The notes beneath the pieces were generated by a model, which was given only the letters and a program-made list of their open reading frames with translations, was not told the origin of the DNA and ran no database searches. A DNA stretch of 64,000 nt from the NCBI GenBank assembly GCA_038380435.1, contig JAWZYU010000025.1, forward strand, positions 50,724,691 to 50,788,690. The letters run 5' to 3'. The translations under genes were made by a program, and so were the position numbers. Positions within the stretch are counted from its first letter, which is position 1. Each line of letters opens with the position of its first letter. The DNA is from Ryuthela nishihirai (taxonomy: Eukaryota; Arthropoda; Arachnida; Araneae; Heptathelidae). Positions 18,809-31,700 of this stretch are shown here, in pieces.

Positions 18809-19874
18809 ACCCCCCAAATCCCACTATCTAATACGTGTCACAACAAGATCAGAATAACGTGGACTGTCCAGCGAGTGACACGTCACTTACCCTTAGAGAG
18901 CAACAATCACAGGACACTCAACCCTAGGGCGATTGCATCATTTGTCACGAGATGTTTCGTTGCTACCTGACACGTATGTGTATGACTCCACGTACGACTT
19001 CAGGAATGCCTTTTCCATTGCAGGTTGGTTCTTGTTAAGAGTGAAGCTGTGGTAGCGCGTTCGACTCTCGTTGGCCGGAGAGAAGTTTTTTTTTTTTCGA
19101 TAAAACGCCTCTACAGAAAACTGTTTTATTTAATAAAGGTAAGGGAATTTTTGATGAGTGTTTAATTACTAGGGAGTTTAATAGCAGGGAATTTTAATTA
19201 TAAAGGAATCGTTTAGTCGTCCTGGATAAATGAATAGCAAAGGGTTTTAATTATTAAGGAATAAATACAACTCTGTGAGTTGATTTACAATTTGAGATCT
19301 GCATTCAAAAGAGTTCAGTGCTAGTGTTGGCTTTGATGTAAGAAATACATAGAAAAAGCTAGGTTAATATCTGAAATGGCTGACCCGCATCTAAGCCACC
19401 GCAAGTACAAGGCGTATTCCCGTGCGTCCTGGAATCCACAGAGCGAGGGACGATTTTTTTTTTTTTCCGGTGAAACACATCTACAGAAAAACTGATTTTT
19501 ATTTCGACCGTGGAGTGATTTTAATAAAGGTGAGGAATATTTTGACGAGTGTTTAATTACTAGGGAGTTGATTAACGGAGTTTGAAAATTTTTCCACTGC
19601 AGACGTGTGTTCTAAAAGCAGATTTAACATGTCATCCCTACGAATAATTTAAACCATTATTAATTTCACCCTATGGTATTTTCTATGGAAACAGTAAGAG
19701 TAAAATGAGTTTCAACTGTAGGATGATTTTTAATAGAGGTAAGGGAATTTTGATGAGTGTTTAATTACTAAGGAATTTTGTATCATCCTTTTCTGTACAA
19801 TTATTCTAAGACCAGTCAATCGTTCCATGCAATTATTCTGAGACTTGCATCAGCCGAGTGAAGGAGTGGGGCCT
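18809..19874. other. Polinton right arm, no gene recognised
   Basis: No supported gene. It contains three copies of a block around aataaaggtaagggaattttgatgagtgtttaattact (about 19131-19180, 19512-19567 and 19731-19780). Two of these follow a poly-T run and a (t/c)gataaaacgcctctacagaaaactg-like segment. Confidence 0.6.
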
Positions 19875-20339
19875 TAAAATGGTCAACCAGAGGGTTTTTC
19901 ATAAGGGGAGGGCTTAAAATATAGGTAGGTCGACCGTGGGGGCCAAAAACGAGAAATTAGACTTAAAATAAAGGGGTTTTTGGGAAAATAGTACTTCTCA
20001 CTGTCAACAGATGGCGCCAGGAGGGTTTTTAATAAGGGGGAGGGCTTAAAATATAGGTAGGTCGACCGTGGGGGCCGAAAACGAGAAATTAGACTTAAAA
20101 TAAAGGGGTTTTTGGGGAAAATAGTACTTCTCACTGTCAACAGATGGCGCCACTGAGGGGAAAGGGGGTGAAAGGGGGAGGAATTATTAATAAAGGTCGG
20201 TTACGTAATGATTATGTAATGATTACGTCATGTTGCGTCATAGGGGCGTGGCATGTTGCGTCATAGGGGCGTGGTCGGTGACGTCATAGGGGGGAAAGCA
20301 CTGTGCAAAGGGGGATCGGTGGGGTGTGAACAAACTACT
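19875..20339 (-). repeat. Polinton right terminal inverted repeat
   Basis: Reverse complement of the left repeat. The outer ~280 bp, with the CRE-like sites and cacgcccc boxes, match closely. The inner part is a ~120-bp unit present twice (about 19888-20010 and 20020-20145), each ending near gtcaacagatggcgcca. Confidence 0.93.
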
Positions 20340-20345
20340 TCGGTA
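20340..20345 (+). repeat. Polinton target-site duplication, right (tcggta)
   Basis: Exact copy of 3877-3882 directly outside the right terminus. Confidence 0.95.
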
Positions 20346-21169
20346 TTTATCCACGGCTCTGCTGCATATCAGTGTCCATTCTCTGCAGAACTTTGATCAT
20401 TTGCATATCTCCAACGGCCGATTGTCCCCTGCGATTTACATATCTCTACTCCATTCCATCTTGGTGTTGCGATTTCCACGTTGAGCAGTGTAACTGTATG
20501 GAGCGGCCAGGAAGCCCCTTCTAAATCCAACAGACAATGCATGGGATCATAGAGTAAGGAGATACAGAGTCAGTTATCTACTTTTCTGGCAATTATTAGC
20601 GCCACCAACATCAGACGATAGAACTAGTTTTATCTGTCGTGACCTTGTGTAGAGCCGTAGACTACTATGTTTCGAAGAATTAAAAACCAGTATAAAATAG
20701 AATAATTTATTTATCATAATTATACTACTCTATATTTTTTTTCAATTTGTGTGCTGGGACTTATAGCCAATTTATCTGCTTTTATATGCCATGGCGAGAA
20801 CATAGAATTTTACGACATGTTGATAATTGAACACGTTTGATATTGAGGGACAATCACAACACATAGGACAGAACAAACGACCTTGCCATCCACACCGGGA
20901 CTCGAACCCGGACCTCGATAGTCGCAATATATAAAAGCAATATCGAATAATCTGAAAATAATTACTTTTAAAAAAAAAGAATTGGTAACTAGTAGTAGAA
21001 TATTAAATCCTTAAATTTGTTTCATTATTTACGCAAGCATTTTGGTACGCGAAATAAATAAAGGAAATGCTGTCGAATATTTTTTCTTCTGTTTACCTAG
21101 TTTACTCGTCCGCTACAGGAGCCCTGCTCTATGAGAGTCTAACGTTGTTTAAATGATTTCATTAGCCAT
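20346..21169. other. Flank, no gene seen
   Basis: AT-rich host or old transposon DNA, possibly the other half of the Tc1-like relic split by the Polinton. A tRNA-like B-box remnant (cgggactcgaacccgg, minus strand) lies near 20895-20915. Confidence 0.5.
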
Positions 21170-21860
21170 ATGGGGAATAAAACCTATTTTCCCTCCTTAC
21201 TCTGTGTATGGGGAGGCTCTTGGGAGATGGGTTGTCCGCGCCCCCTGAATCCCGCTCCAGTAAGCCACGTGAAGCTTGGGTGTGCTTTGGAGGAACAATG
21301 GAGATTATTGCCCACATGGCTGCTGAACAACCTTATCTCCCCCCCCCCAATAGGGGACCACCTTGACATGGTGGGGGGGGGGGCTTCGGGCCCAGCAACC
21401 CGGTCCAAGGCTGTGCCGGTCGGATTGGGTCCCCGGTTGGACATAGCCAAGACCAACTGAGGTCGAGGATGCCGCCGACCGGTTTGACGTGCCGGTTGGA
21501 CGGTGACGGTGTCTTAGATCTCACCTATTGGTTGCCGAACTTGGATCTGTATATCCTTGTTCATGGCTAACTGGGGAACAGATTAAAGTTAGGTTTCTTC
21601 CGGTGGTTAGCTTTCCTTTTATAGGACTGCTGCCATGTGAGGCCGGGGTTGAGGTGCGTCTATATGGCGCATTCTTGCCCCCGGCTCTAAATAAGCACGG
21701 CTTTTCATAACTGGTAGTGTCGTAAGACGGAATCGGGAATTGCCGTGGTTGCATAAGATCGCAACGAAAGAGAGGTGAACAATCTTATCTATACCACGAG
21801 ACATCGCTGTGAAGGCTTCATGGCGGTAGCCACACTCCATATGAACCACCTGGGCTATCA
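21170..21860. other. GC-rich island, possible LINE 5' UTR relic
   Basis: Markedly GC-richer than its surroundings. It carries a poly-C and poly-G pair (about 21340-21380) around aggggaccaccttgacatggtggg that could fold back. Open frames here are short and carry no domain. The ccacctTGACatGGTGgggg pattern resembles 5' ends of some non-LTR elements, but I cannot confirm it. Confidence 0.35.
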
Positions 21861-22232
21861 CAGTTCACCAACTTTTTACTATCTAACTGTATTCGCATAT
21901 AATTTTGGGAATTAAAAGTGTTACTCCATTTTTCAACAGCTATTCTTAAACACACTGTTTCTATAGACCTATCTTCCGGTTCGCATGTAACATTATCCAA
22001 AGAGTCTTCGAGAAAAAACGAGTTTTCAGATTGTTCCTTAATTTATGGAACCCAGTATCGTAGAATGAACGAAGTTTATTTATTTAAAATAGGATAACAA
22101 GTTCCTTCCCTTCATTCGCTTTTCCTTCCCTTCATTCGCTTTCTGCGAATTCTGCTGAAAACATTGAATTGTGAGAACCCTCTTACTGTCGCATCGTATA
22201 CGTATTTTAGCAGCTTTTTTCTCGTAAACCAT
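21861..22232. other. No feature recognised
   Basis: AT-rich, without a convincing open frame or repeat beyond a short ccttcccttcattcgctttt duplication near 22105-22140. Confidence 0.5.
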
Positions 22233-22709
22233 ATTGCACAGTCGTATCAGAATAATATGACCACTTACCATACGTATACTATGGTAGATGGTCATATTAT
22301 TCTGGGTTGGGTTGTTTTACCTCTGAGCGGCACTTTTTTGCACACCATGGGCTAAATGGCCAGGTCACATGGACCCCGAAGGCTCAGAGAAGGTTGGGGG
22401 AGGGAACCCACTGGAACAGCTGTTGGGAAACAGATGGTAGCCTCCCGTCAAGGCCTTCCAGCGTGTTCTTTAACGTGCACTGGCTATGGCTCTCCCGAAC
22501 ACGGGGCCGCGACTTAACGTCCCGTCCGACGGACGGCGGCCTTTCCAAGCCCATCGGTGTCCCCTACTGACCGTGGGCAGGGCGGGGAATTTTGCGGAGA
22601 TAAATCTCAACGCTGACCCAGCTGGGACTCGAACCTGGAAACTACAGATTACGAGCCTGACGCGTTACCGACTGAGCCACCCCCGCCCCCCATATTATTC
22701 TGATATGAC
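22233..22709. mobile_element. Small palindromic MITE split by a SINE
   Basis: gtcgtatcagaataatatgacca at about 22233 is matched inverted by tggtcatattattctgatatgac, which is broken by the SINE at 22305-22690. The centre is ccatacgtatactatgg. Confidence 0.6.
22305..22690 (-). mobile_element. tRNA-derived SINE, family A, full length
   Basis: Family A reads (head to tail) GGGGCGGGGGTGGCTCAG...GGTTCGAGTCCC (A and B boxes of a tRNA promoter), then a ~300-bp unique body ending gaggtaaaacaacccaaccc; about 385 bp. This copy has a 12-bp target duplication, catattattctg, at 22293-22304 and 22691-22702. Confidence 0.93.
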
Positions 22710-23165
22710 TGTGTATATTAGGGCATACATTATTTATGCACTAGTTTCCATAATCCCATAAATTGAGGAACAACCCTATGTTTTGTCAATGGGAAGGCTA
22801 ACGTCGAAGCTCTATAACTTACATAGTAAGTTTTTTTTTAAATGTGATAGCAGATAAAGATCGCAATCAAATATATCAAGATCTCATTTTTTTAACAATA
22901 TTCGTTCAGTATTTAATGAGTTATGCAAGTTTTAATATTTAACAACAGCAATGCCAGTCTATACGAAACAGATGAATAGTTAAAGAATTCTTTAGACAAA
23001 CTCCTAATATACACATTTTATTAAACACTACAATACTTATTATTAAGTTTGAATTAACTCCTGAAGTCATTTTTTGTGACTGGCAATCGTTGTTCTTAAG
23101 TGTTAAAACTTCCATAACCGATTAATTACTGAACGAATATTGTTAAAAACCTAGATATTGATGTA
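22710..23165. other. No feature recognised
   Basis: AT-rich intergenic DNA between two mobile elements. Nothing supported. Confidence 0.5.
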
Positions 23166-23382
23166 CAGTCGCTCAAAAATATATCCAAACACTATGGTTG
23201 ATTACAGAATTCAGGAACAATATTTGGCAACGATTTTTTTTAGAGATTAGTGATTTGGCAACCTTCGTGTCACGTGACAAAAAGGTTGCCAGATCACTAA
23301 TTTCTAAAAAAAAAATCGTTGCCAGATATTGTTTCTGAATTCTGTAATCAACCATAGTGTTCGGATATTTTTTGAGCGACTA
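23166..23382. mobile_element. Palindromic Tc1/mariner-type MITE
   Basis: Ends cagtcgctcaaaaa...tatccaaacactatggttgattacag and its reverse complement, with TA on each side. Almost the whole 217 bp is self-complementary around gtcacgtgac. Related copies lie at 28622, 32359 and 32659. Confidence 0.88.
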
Positions 23383-24334
23383 TATTTGATTGAGATCTTT
23401 ATGTATTATCACATGTTTCAAATCGAAAAGCTTATTTTAGAACTTATAGAGCTTGGATGTTATTTTCCCATTGACATAGCATAGGTTTGTCCCTTAATTT
23501 ATGGAAACCAGAATATTACTTTCCAACATTCTGGTTAACCGATTGCGGATAATCAAGAGTCTACTGTATTCGTTTAAAGCAGTACTTCCCAACCTTTTGG
23601 GCTGAACGACTTTTCTAGAATTTTACCAAGTATTATTTTCAAAACGCCCACATTCGTGGAATTCAAATAATTTTTCCTACAAAAAACATATATATTTACC
23701 GTATTATTATATAATTTAAGAGTATTTTGATCCTGGAATTTCAAAGGCTTTTCCGTCGAAATAAAAGACATAACTGTATTAATCCAAAAAATATCTAATA
23801 ACCTACTTCCATAGAAAAACTCTAGAAAATGCTGTTGGGAATCTCTGCTTTCAAGTTTTTCCTTTCCCGACTATAGGTCTTCTATCTGTGAAATTTAAAC
23901 TACTGAAAGATCTAAAAGATGGTGATCATATTATTTTGTTAGTATCAATCGAACTCGAAAGGAGTTTTTCGATTGTCTTAAAAAAAAAGTCAAATGTTTA
24001 CAAACGAGATGGTGAAATCTTTGTGTCATGAATCTTGAATGATGGTGAAATGAAATGATGGTTGAATGAAATGAATATCTTTGAATCATAGTGAAAAACA
24101 ATATGGCTTATTTTTAGCAAACGAGCTAAAATAAGTTTAAAAGAAAAATTCAAACATTTTTATTCTTTTACCTGTGCTTTAGTAAACAAAAAATTGAAAA
24201 AAAAGTTGATGATGATCAGATTATTTAATCGAATCATGAATTCGAAAAATAGTAAGGCGTCTAAAACAGTTTCGTTTTAGCCGTCAACAAAATATCTCGT
24301 GACGCATTACGTCCCTTGAAATTATTGTGATTGG
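23383..24334. other. No feature recognised
   Basis: AT-rich intergenic DNA; no supported gene or repeat. Confidence 0.5.
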
Positions 24335-24545
24335 TGTATTTAATGATTCGCGTAGACGACCTCTTCTAACCAAATGGCTGTTGACTGCAGCGCAAAACGA
24401 ACCTCGGTTTGATTCCCAAATGAAGCATGATGTTTGTGTCTCTGCTGATGTCTCGCCTTTCTCACATTCTTTTCTGTGACATATTATGTTGACAGACTCC
24501 TGTTTGACATTTGTTGCAAGCAAGTTGCTTGCTGAGTAATTCATT
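24335..24545 (+). mobile_element. SINE family B, old copy
   Basis: Diverged match to family B: tRNA-like gaacctcggtttgattccc, then tctctgctgatgtctcgcc and ttgacagactcctg...gcaagttgcttgctga. Confidence 0.6.
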
Positions 24546-25877
24546 TTTAAAATGAGTTAATCACTGATAATTTTGTTTTCATATTGACCTTTAACAGCAG
24601 GTAAAAGAAACTAGGCAGTTGTAGTTTAAATGCATTGCAGGTGTTTTTACGTTTTCTGAAAAATAAACTCGCATTTGTCTCATTTAACTCATCACTCTCT
24701 TGTATAAGCAAACTCATCACTTTCGTTTCTGCGGTAGTTTTATTCCTTAATTTGGCGACAAAAGAATAAACAGATGGTGGTCTCGTAACCTCCACCAGAG
24801 TCTGCTAAAGCACTCATCCCGCTGTCATGTTACTCATCCAGCCTCCCTCCAATTGTCCTTCATCCTCCTCATGTACATTTCCTGATTGCCAGCAGCAGCA
24901 GTCAGCAGCTCCATCCTCTCTTGATGATGACCTAGTGCAGGTGTGAGCACCAGCTGTTGATCATAACCGTGGCTCCAGTTAGAAGTCATTGATCTCTTCT
25001 GGGTGGGGTGGAAGTCGGGAGGGTGATGAATATGGGGGGGGGGGAGGTAGAGAGACTGCTACTTAAGGGTCAGGAGGGAAATGTTCATCCAGGGAAGAGA
25101 GTTTGCTTGATGAAGGTCGATATCGTAGATGTTGGAAAACGAAATTAATCGACATTTAAGATGGAAAGAAGAAATATTTTGTTGTTTTTTTCAACAGCAC
25201 TGGAGATATTATTTCTGTAGTGAGTATTAAATGAACAGTTTTTTATTTGTTAATAAAAAATGAAAAAAAATGCATAATTAATAGATTCAAAATAATGAAG
25301 TTTTCATTCAGCATAAATTTCATTGAAAATTAAAAAAGAGGCTCTACAGGCTGTTGGTTATCTTCAGCTTAGTCAACAGCCTACATAGTTGTATCTGTTG
25401 TAATGTTGAATCAAATGATGTCATACACTTCTGACTGCTTTGCACAAGTGTTTTGCAATGTCACAGCTTCAGGATACACTCTGTTTATCGAAATATGGTC
25501 GAGTGGAATTCAGTTAACAATATTTTTTTTCTGAAAGTAATAAAATATCCAATAGTTGTTTTAAAAAAAATGCAAGCTATAACAAATGGTTAATAGTGTT
25601 ATCTTTGCATTGTGATGTGTTGGAAGGAAACTCTAATATAGTGTAGAGCAAGCACTGTTACTGAGGAGAATGAGGCTGATGCACTCCAATCTCAGAGAAA
25701 GCAGTTGCAGTGTCAACTACTCTGTCTTCTTTGATGGTACTAATGCTAGGCCACTGATGAACTATAATAAGTGGTTTCATAGCGAATATCATTCTCGAAA
25801 GAAAGTAGTTCTTCTCTCCGTAGCGAACACAATGATCAATTGTAATAAGGCTGCTTTATTGCACTCGCCTCTTCACG
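24546..25877. other. No gene recognised
   Basis: Unique-looking AT-rich DNA with a purine-rich patch and G run near 25010-25060. No supported coding region. Confidence 0.5.
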
Positions 25878-26266
25878 GAGATGGCGGGAGGTTGCTCAGC
25901 TCGATATGGGAACAGTAGATTATGAAATCTGCAGTTCCCAGGTTCGAGTCTTAACTGTGTCGGTTGCTGTTTTAACTCAGTAACCTCCAACTTTGGCCTT
26001 GGTCAGAAAAAGAACATCTATGGGCTTGAAAAATCCATTGTCCGTCAGGTGGAAAGCAAAGCTGCGGTTAATTACACATTAAAGTTAGTTAACACATTAA
26101 AGAACTCATTGAATGGCTTTGACGAGAAGCTAACATAAGTCTCCTAACAGCCATTGTGTGTAAAAAAAAAAGTTCCGCTCAGAAGTAAAACAACCCAACA
26201 CTTGTGACCCGGCCATTTAGCCCATTTTATGCAAATAAGTGCCGCTCAGAGGTAAAACAGCCCGAT
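25878..26266 (+). mobile_element. SINE family A, old diverged copy
   Basis: Head gaggttgctcagctcg...ggttcgagtc and tail ctcagaagtaaaacaaccca are recognisable. The tail is present twice (26170-26195 and 26236-26262). Confidence 0.7.
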
Positions 26267-27540
26267 TAACTTATAAAATAGAGTTTTTGATGGTGTAAGG
26301 ACTCAATATCATGCTACAAAAACTTTTCTTATTTATGAAGATCGTTCTTTCAAATACACAAAAAAACCAATACCAAATAATTGTGTAGAAATCAATTATA
26401 CAAAAGATTCAATATTTTATTACCTGTCTTTGGTACATAATTCTTCGGGAGTAAATTACAAATTACAGGCATTTTAATAAAGGTCTCATTTCGTAACAAT
26501 CTCTAACCAGTTGACATTTATATGTACAGTTTGCTCAATCAACATTAAAAAGCTTGTCACTACCACTGGCAACAGAAATCAGCAAAAGCTAATACTTATC
26601 CTTCGCTTTTTTTAGCGCAGAATTATTGAGGCTCTAATTTATTTTAGAAAACTTCATGTACATCATTATTACAATCACGTTAGAATTCTTGTTTATTTAT
26701 TTTTTTATCAATGCATTCGCTTAAAATTATATAAGATTTTTGTTTTTAATTCAAGTATATTCAACTGGAATTATTTCATTGATTATTATTACGAAATTTT
26801 ATTGGAATGCTAGTAGCAAGTATTAAAATAAATCTTTTGTTTTTAATTTAATTACATTCCACTGGAATTGTTATCTGAAATATTACTAGGAAATTTTATT
26901 GGAATATTACTAGCAGTTATTGAAAATTTTACATCAGATTTTTGTTTTTAATTCAGGTACATTCCAATGGAATTAATATTTGATATATTACTAGAAAATT
27001 TTAACACAACACTGGGAGAAACCTATGTAAAAAATATGGGACCTGACGGTCAGGTATTTGGAGGATTAGAGTGGATTGAACTCTGTTAGAAAACAGATAA
27101 CAGTTTGCAAAGAATTAAGTTCTTTATATCAATGAACGGAGGAACCTGCGCGTTGGAAAGCTGCCAAGAGTGGCTCAGCGTGTCGTGGAAGAAAGTTATG
27201 CGCTGTCGAAATTAGACCGGGCACTGCTACTATACATATGGATTTTTAAAAAGTAAATATCGCACACGGCTTCAATTGAAATCAGATTTAAGATTCGAAT
27301 TGTCGGCAATGAAGGCTACAATTCCTGTAATTATTAGCATTCACAGGATAATCTTTTTAATTAAATTACAAAATAATAAATATTGGAAAGTGATGAATAA
27401 TTTAGTGTTTGGTATTAAGAATGGCACACTTGAACTCCTTTACTCCTATAACCTCGAGATATGGACTACACAGAACTATGGAATTTTCCTGACTGTGAGA
27501 AGTACTTGGGACCAGGGATTAACCACCTTTCATGACATCA
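26267..27540. other. AT-rich DNA with ~100-bp imperfect repeat
   Basis: No gene. tgtttttaat followed by a cattcc-ctggaatt block recurs at 26741, 26839 and 26943, giving about 2.6 copies of a ~100-bp repeat to about 27005. Confidence 0.6.
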
Positions 27541-28545
27541 TGACATCATAACAGAGAATTCTCATGTGCTAGACATAATCGTCCACAAGCAGCCATGTGG
27601 TATGGAGGTTCAACCAGATTTTGGAATTTAGTTCTCCAAACGCATCTGTCCTGTGCTACATCTGGCCACTGTAGACTAATTCTAACATAATCCTGTTTGA
27701 CACTGTCTACCCACCTCATTCTGTGTTTCCCCCTCTTTCTGATACCTTTAGGCACACCCTTCATTATCCTATTCGCTAATCTATAGTTATGCATACGGGC
27801 AACATGACTAATCCAACGCAGTTTCTCTTCTCACAATATGGCTACTGAAACTACGTTGCAGAGTTCTTTGCCTAACCTCATTATTACTTACAACCACCTA
27901 ATGCCCAAGATATTGCTAAGCACTTAGAATCAAAAGCATCAAGTTTCCTGTTATCTTGTTTTAAAAGGATCCAAGTTTCAATACCATAACTAACTCTAGG
28001 AAGAACCAAACTGTTATACAACCTAATTTTAGTATTTAGGTGTATATGCCTATTTCTCGATATTCTCCATAGATTCTTAAAAGTCCCGGCAGCAAGACCT
28101 ATTCTATTTATCTCATGCTGCACATTACCAGTATCTATTACATAGCTGCCAAGATAATTAAATTGAGACACTTTTTCAAAGATGCAACCATTTAGATTAA
28201 CTGATCCCCAACATGCCTGACCAATTTTCATTACTTTAGTTTCTTCTCTGTTTATCACCTACTCTACTACCAGTTTCATCAACAGCTCTAATGAGAGTTC
28301 TTCTCATCAGCACCATTTGACAAAAGGACGAAATCATTAGCATAATCTAAATCCGATATTTTCAGATATCTAGACTATTTAAGGCTAAAATGACCTTGAA
28401 GTGAATTCCGCATAATCAACCCCAAATTATGACGGTCAACAGAGGCGAAAGCCTTTTTAAAATCTACAAGTCTACTAGCCGTAGGCTTCTGAAATTCTAA
28501 ACATTTTTCAAGAATCTGTCTAAGTGAAAAAAATCTGATCAATAC
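27541..28545 (-). pseudogene. 5'-truncated RTE-like LINE fragment
   Basis: On the minus strand it encodes the same C-terminal part as the LINE at 1-3413: FNYLGSYV near the middle, NRHIHLNTKIRLYNSLVLPR, then the HNYRLANR...RMRWVDSVKQD tail. It begins inside the RT near the ...LRQILEKC block (about 28540) and has several breaks. The tail is short and tgatg-like near 27541. Diverged from the first copy. Confidence 0.85.
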
Positions 28546-28621
28546 TTTGCAAAATTTTCAACGCCCCCACCTACCTCCCCTCCCCCGAAATACACACATA
28601 TCTCTCTAATAAGAAGACGTA

Positions 28622-28746
28622 CAGTCGCTCAAATAAATATCCAAACACTATGGTTGATTACAGAATTCAGAAAAAATATCTGGCAACGATTTTTTTTCTG
28701 AATTCTGTAATCAACCATAGTGTTCGGATATTTATTTGATCGACTG
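28622..28746. mobile_element. Short palindromic MITE (125 bp)
   Basis: 49-bp inverted arms starting cagtcgctc with a tiny centre and TA on each side. An internally deleted relative of the 217-bp copy at 23166. Confidence 0.88.
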
Positions 28747-28748
28747 TA

Positions 28749-31700
28749 CATGTTCCATACCTAAAGCAACTGGAATTCATAAAGTGAACTTTAGCATCAA
28801 ATTTTTATCCTGACTATCAAAAACATTTAATAAAAATTTTATTTTAACTAAAAAGAAAATAATACGCCATAAAATCCCATTTTTTTTTACAAAACTCTCC
28901 CTTTAGAATTTGTCAAAAAGACAGAGGTAATATAAATATTAATTCAAAATCGTTTTGAACGTAAAATATTTTATTTAAATTATTTAAAAGTTTTGACAAC
29001 AAACTGCCCCTTTTGGCAACACTCAACATTTTGTCTTGGATTATAATAAGAGTTATAATACAATGGTATTAAGAAATTAATGTTATGAAAGGGTTTATTG
29101 CACATATAGGTAAAGTACATTAATATAGCATATTGTTATTATTATTATGTTTAATAGGCATTGGAAATAGAGATGTTCAATTGATGTGTGGCAGTGGATC
29201 GAAGTACACCTGTTGCATAATTGCAAACATAAATACACTATTATTACTCAGATCATTTGCAGTTGTTATTATGTATATATTTTCAGTAGCGGGGGACCAA
29301 AATTTTGCAAATTAACATGTGATTCCACAAGATGTAAGAGCTAGAGAAACTTCTGATTCGAATTGGTTATTTCCGCAAAAATGCTGAATCATATTATTTT
29401 ACCGAAAAAGACATTTTTCAGAATTTTCCCAAAGCACGTGATTTATAACCATGGAATGTTGGTCTAAAAGAGTTGTATAATGATAATTTCAAAATTTAAT
29501 GATTTTATGTATATGTATATAATGAACCAACGTGTGATATATATATATCACTTATTTTTATGGGTCGCTATTTTCAAGAAATATATTAAAATAGTAAAAC
29601 GTTTCATTTTGTGTCGTTTAAATGATGATTGAGGGGTTTATAGAGATTTTAACGTATTGCAGTGAATTTTAGGATCGGCGGTTACGAACAAAAGTGGTTC
29701 ATGGAAATTGCAACGACTTCTGGACTATGTTGGATTACAGAATGCCAATAATTGAGGTTTTACAATATATTATAAAAGTCTGGATCTCAAAAGATTTGGT
29801 GGTAAACATCGGGTTGCAGGTAACTTGTTTTAAACGTGACTATAGCCAGCCCTAGGTATGATTTTCAGCACATTTTGTGCTAAATATTGTCTCATTATAG
29901 CTGATCATTTTAAATGTGAAAAATAAAAGTTACAATAAAATAAAACTACAATTTTAATTACTTACAATCGAATTATTTCTTCAGTGAAAAAAAATCTGTA
30001 TATAAAAAACATTTTTCTAGTTTCTTCAAAACGAAAGGTTTTTGTACTTTATGCTGAATAATAAATCTTGTATTAGTAGTAATTCAAATGGCTCTATTTT
30101 TAGCTCAATATACTCAATTTTCAAAATTATTATACATGTATGACATGTCACACTTACATATATATAGATCTATACGAATAATTTATGATTTATAATAATA
30201 TGTACAGTATATCTCAGAGATTTTATATTCTATGTATATTTACATATATATGGCACAAAATTATGAAAATAATTCTGTCCAAAACTGGCCATAATGACGT
30301 CAGTGATTTAATGAATGTCCCGTTGTCATTATAATCACACGGACTGCTAGTTGTTCTGTTGGTCACAGACCACGAAGAAAAATCAACTTCACAGTTTTGT
30401 TTCAGAAAAATGATGATGATGCATTTCACAATCGAGCACGGGCAATGAACAACTTGAGACTGAAGAGTTTGTAATGGCTGCAGCGATGGAATTTTAAGTT
30501 TGTCTTCAACATTACGTTATACATGGATTCTTAAAATGTCTTAAAAACTCGGCATCAGATTCACGGAGAACAACTTTCCTTACACAAAATATTCCAGCAC
30601 TATGTATTAACTGAACTAGCATTTCAATAAACTGCTTTTCCGTGAGCAATAGTCTCTCTGCCAACCATCGATAAAAGTTTTGCTACTGCTGTTGACTCCC
30701 ATTAAATCATCAATGAGTGATATAATTGCTCCGATTCAGTAAAATGTGAATAAATATCCTCTCTTAAACAATTCTCTAATTCATCTTAGCATGTTTAGTT
30801 CAAAGCAGACATCAATGAACTTTATTTTACCATTTGCATCATTTCGAGTGACTTGGACCAAAAACTTCATGAAGTTGAATTCTGATTATTACCATGTACA
30901 GGTTTCTGACTCATATAACAACAAGATGCGTTTTTAATGACTGTTATTATATTATTATTCTAACAGTAATGAGTTGAGAGCATATATTCAGTGATTCAAA
31001 TGAAACTAGATACCTCCTGATATTGATATTTTAGAATGCCAGTTTGCAGTGTTCCATAGTAAACAGCTTGCTCTTACTTTCAGTCTTATTGCTGTTATTT
31101 CTGATGGATTAGCCATGAATTAGATATAATTACTGTTTGAATATTAATTAGGGTTGAGTATCTTCATTGTTAAACACTGTCTATCGCATTAATGTCTTGC
31201 CAACTGAAAATTTCCTCAATCTCAACAAATTCATTACCAACTGGATATTTTAACATTTCTGTATAAAATCTTATATTACTGTTAACTGGAGTTTGTTTCT
31301 CATCCGCATCATCTGAACATCTTAAATGAGTTCAGTTTTCAGAAGATATCGAATATATAGATCTCCGATGCTATTACTTGTTATTCAAACAGTTCTGAAT
31401 AATGACTGATAAGCTTAAAGGTTAATTCAGATGTTTTCACGATGACTATTAAATTTTGATCCTCAGGTTCATCATCTGCACATTTACATTCCAAAGCTAC
31501 AGAATCCAATTCGATGTTTCTCTTCACCTAGTATGGAGACCAAATTGACAACTGATGTTCGACAGGTGCAGGTCACAACACAAGCCATTTGCCAATACCA
31601 GAGGAAAAAAGTCGCCATGCATTCTTAAGTTTACGAAATAGTACATTGGCAAATTACATTCTCTTCCTTCTCATCATCGCTAACTTCTTGCTATCACCAA

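Larger units (their letters stand above)
3883..20339. mobile_element. Maverick/Polinton element (adintovirus-like), complete
   Basis: Both ends start with AG when read inward and match over about 455 bp as inverted repeats; a 6-bp duplication flanks them. The interior holds the full Polinton set: integrase with chromodomain, family B DNA polymerase, adenain-like protease, HerA/FtsK-type packaging ATPase, double-jelly-roll major capsid and penton-like minor capsid. No frameshift or premature stop is seen in these genes. Eleven genes point rightward (4450-11541) and PolB points leftward (12381-18724). The intact termini, repeats and frames point to recent insertion. Virion formation is known or inferred for the group, not shown by this sequence. 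Confidence 0.96.

Noticed and set aside
18710..18970. 86-residue plus-strand frame
   Set aside because: It overlaps the predicted PolB first exon and promoter on the other strand and shows no domain.
21170..21860. Overlapping 60-96-residue frames in the GC-rich island
   Set aside because: Frames on both strands follow from base composition; none shows a domain or a good start.
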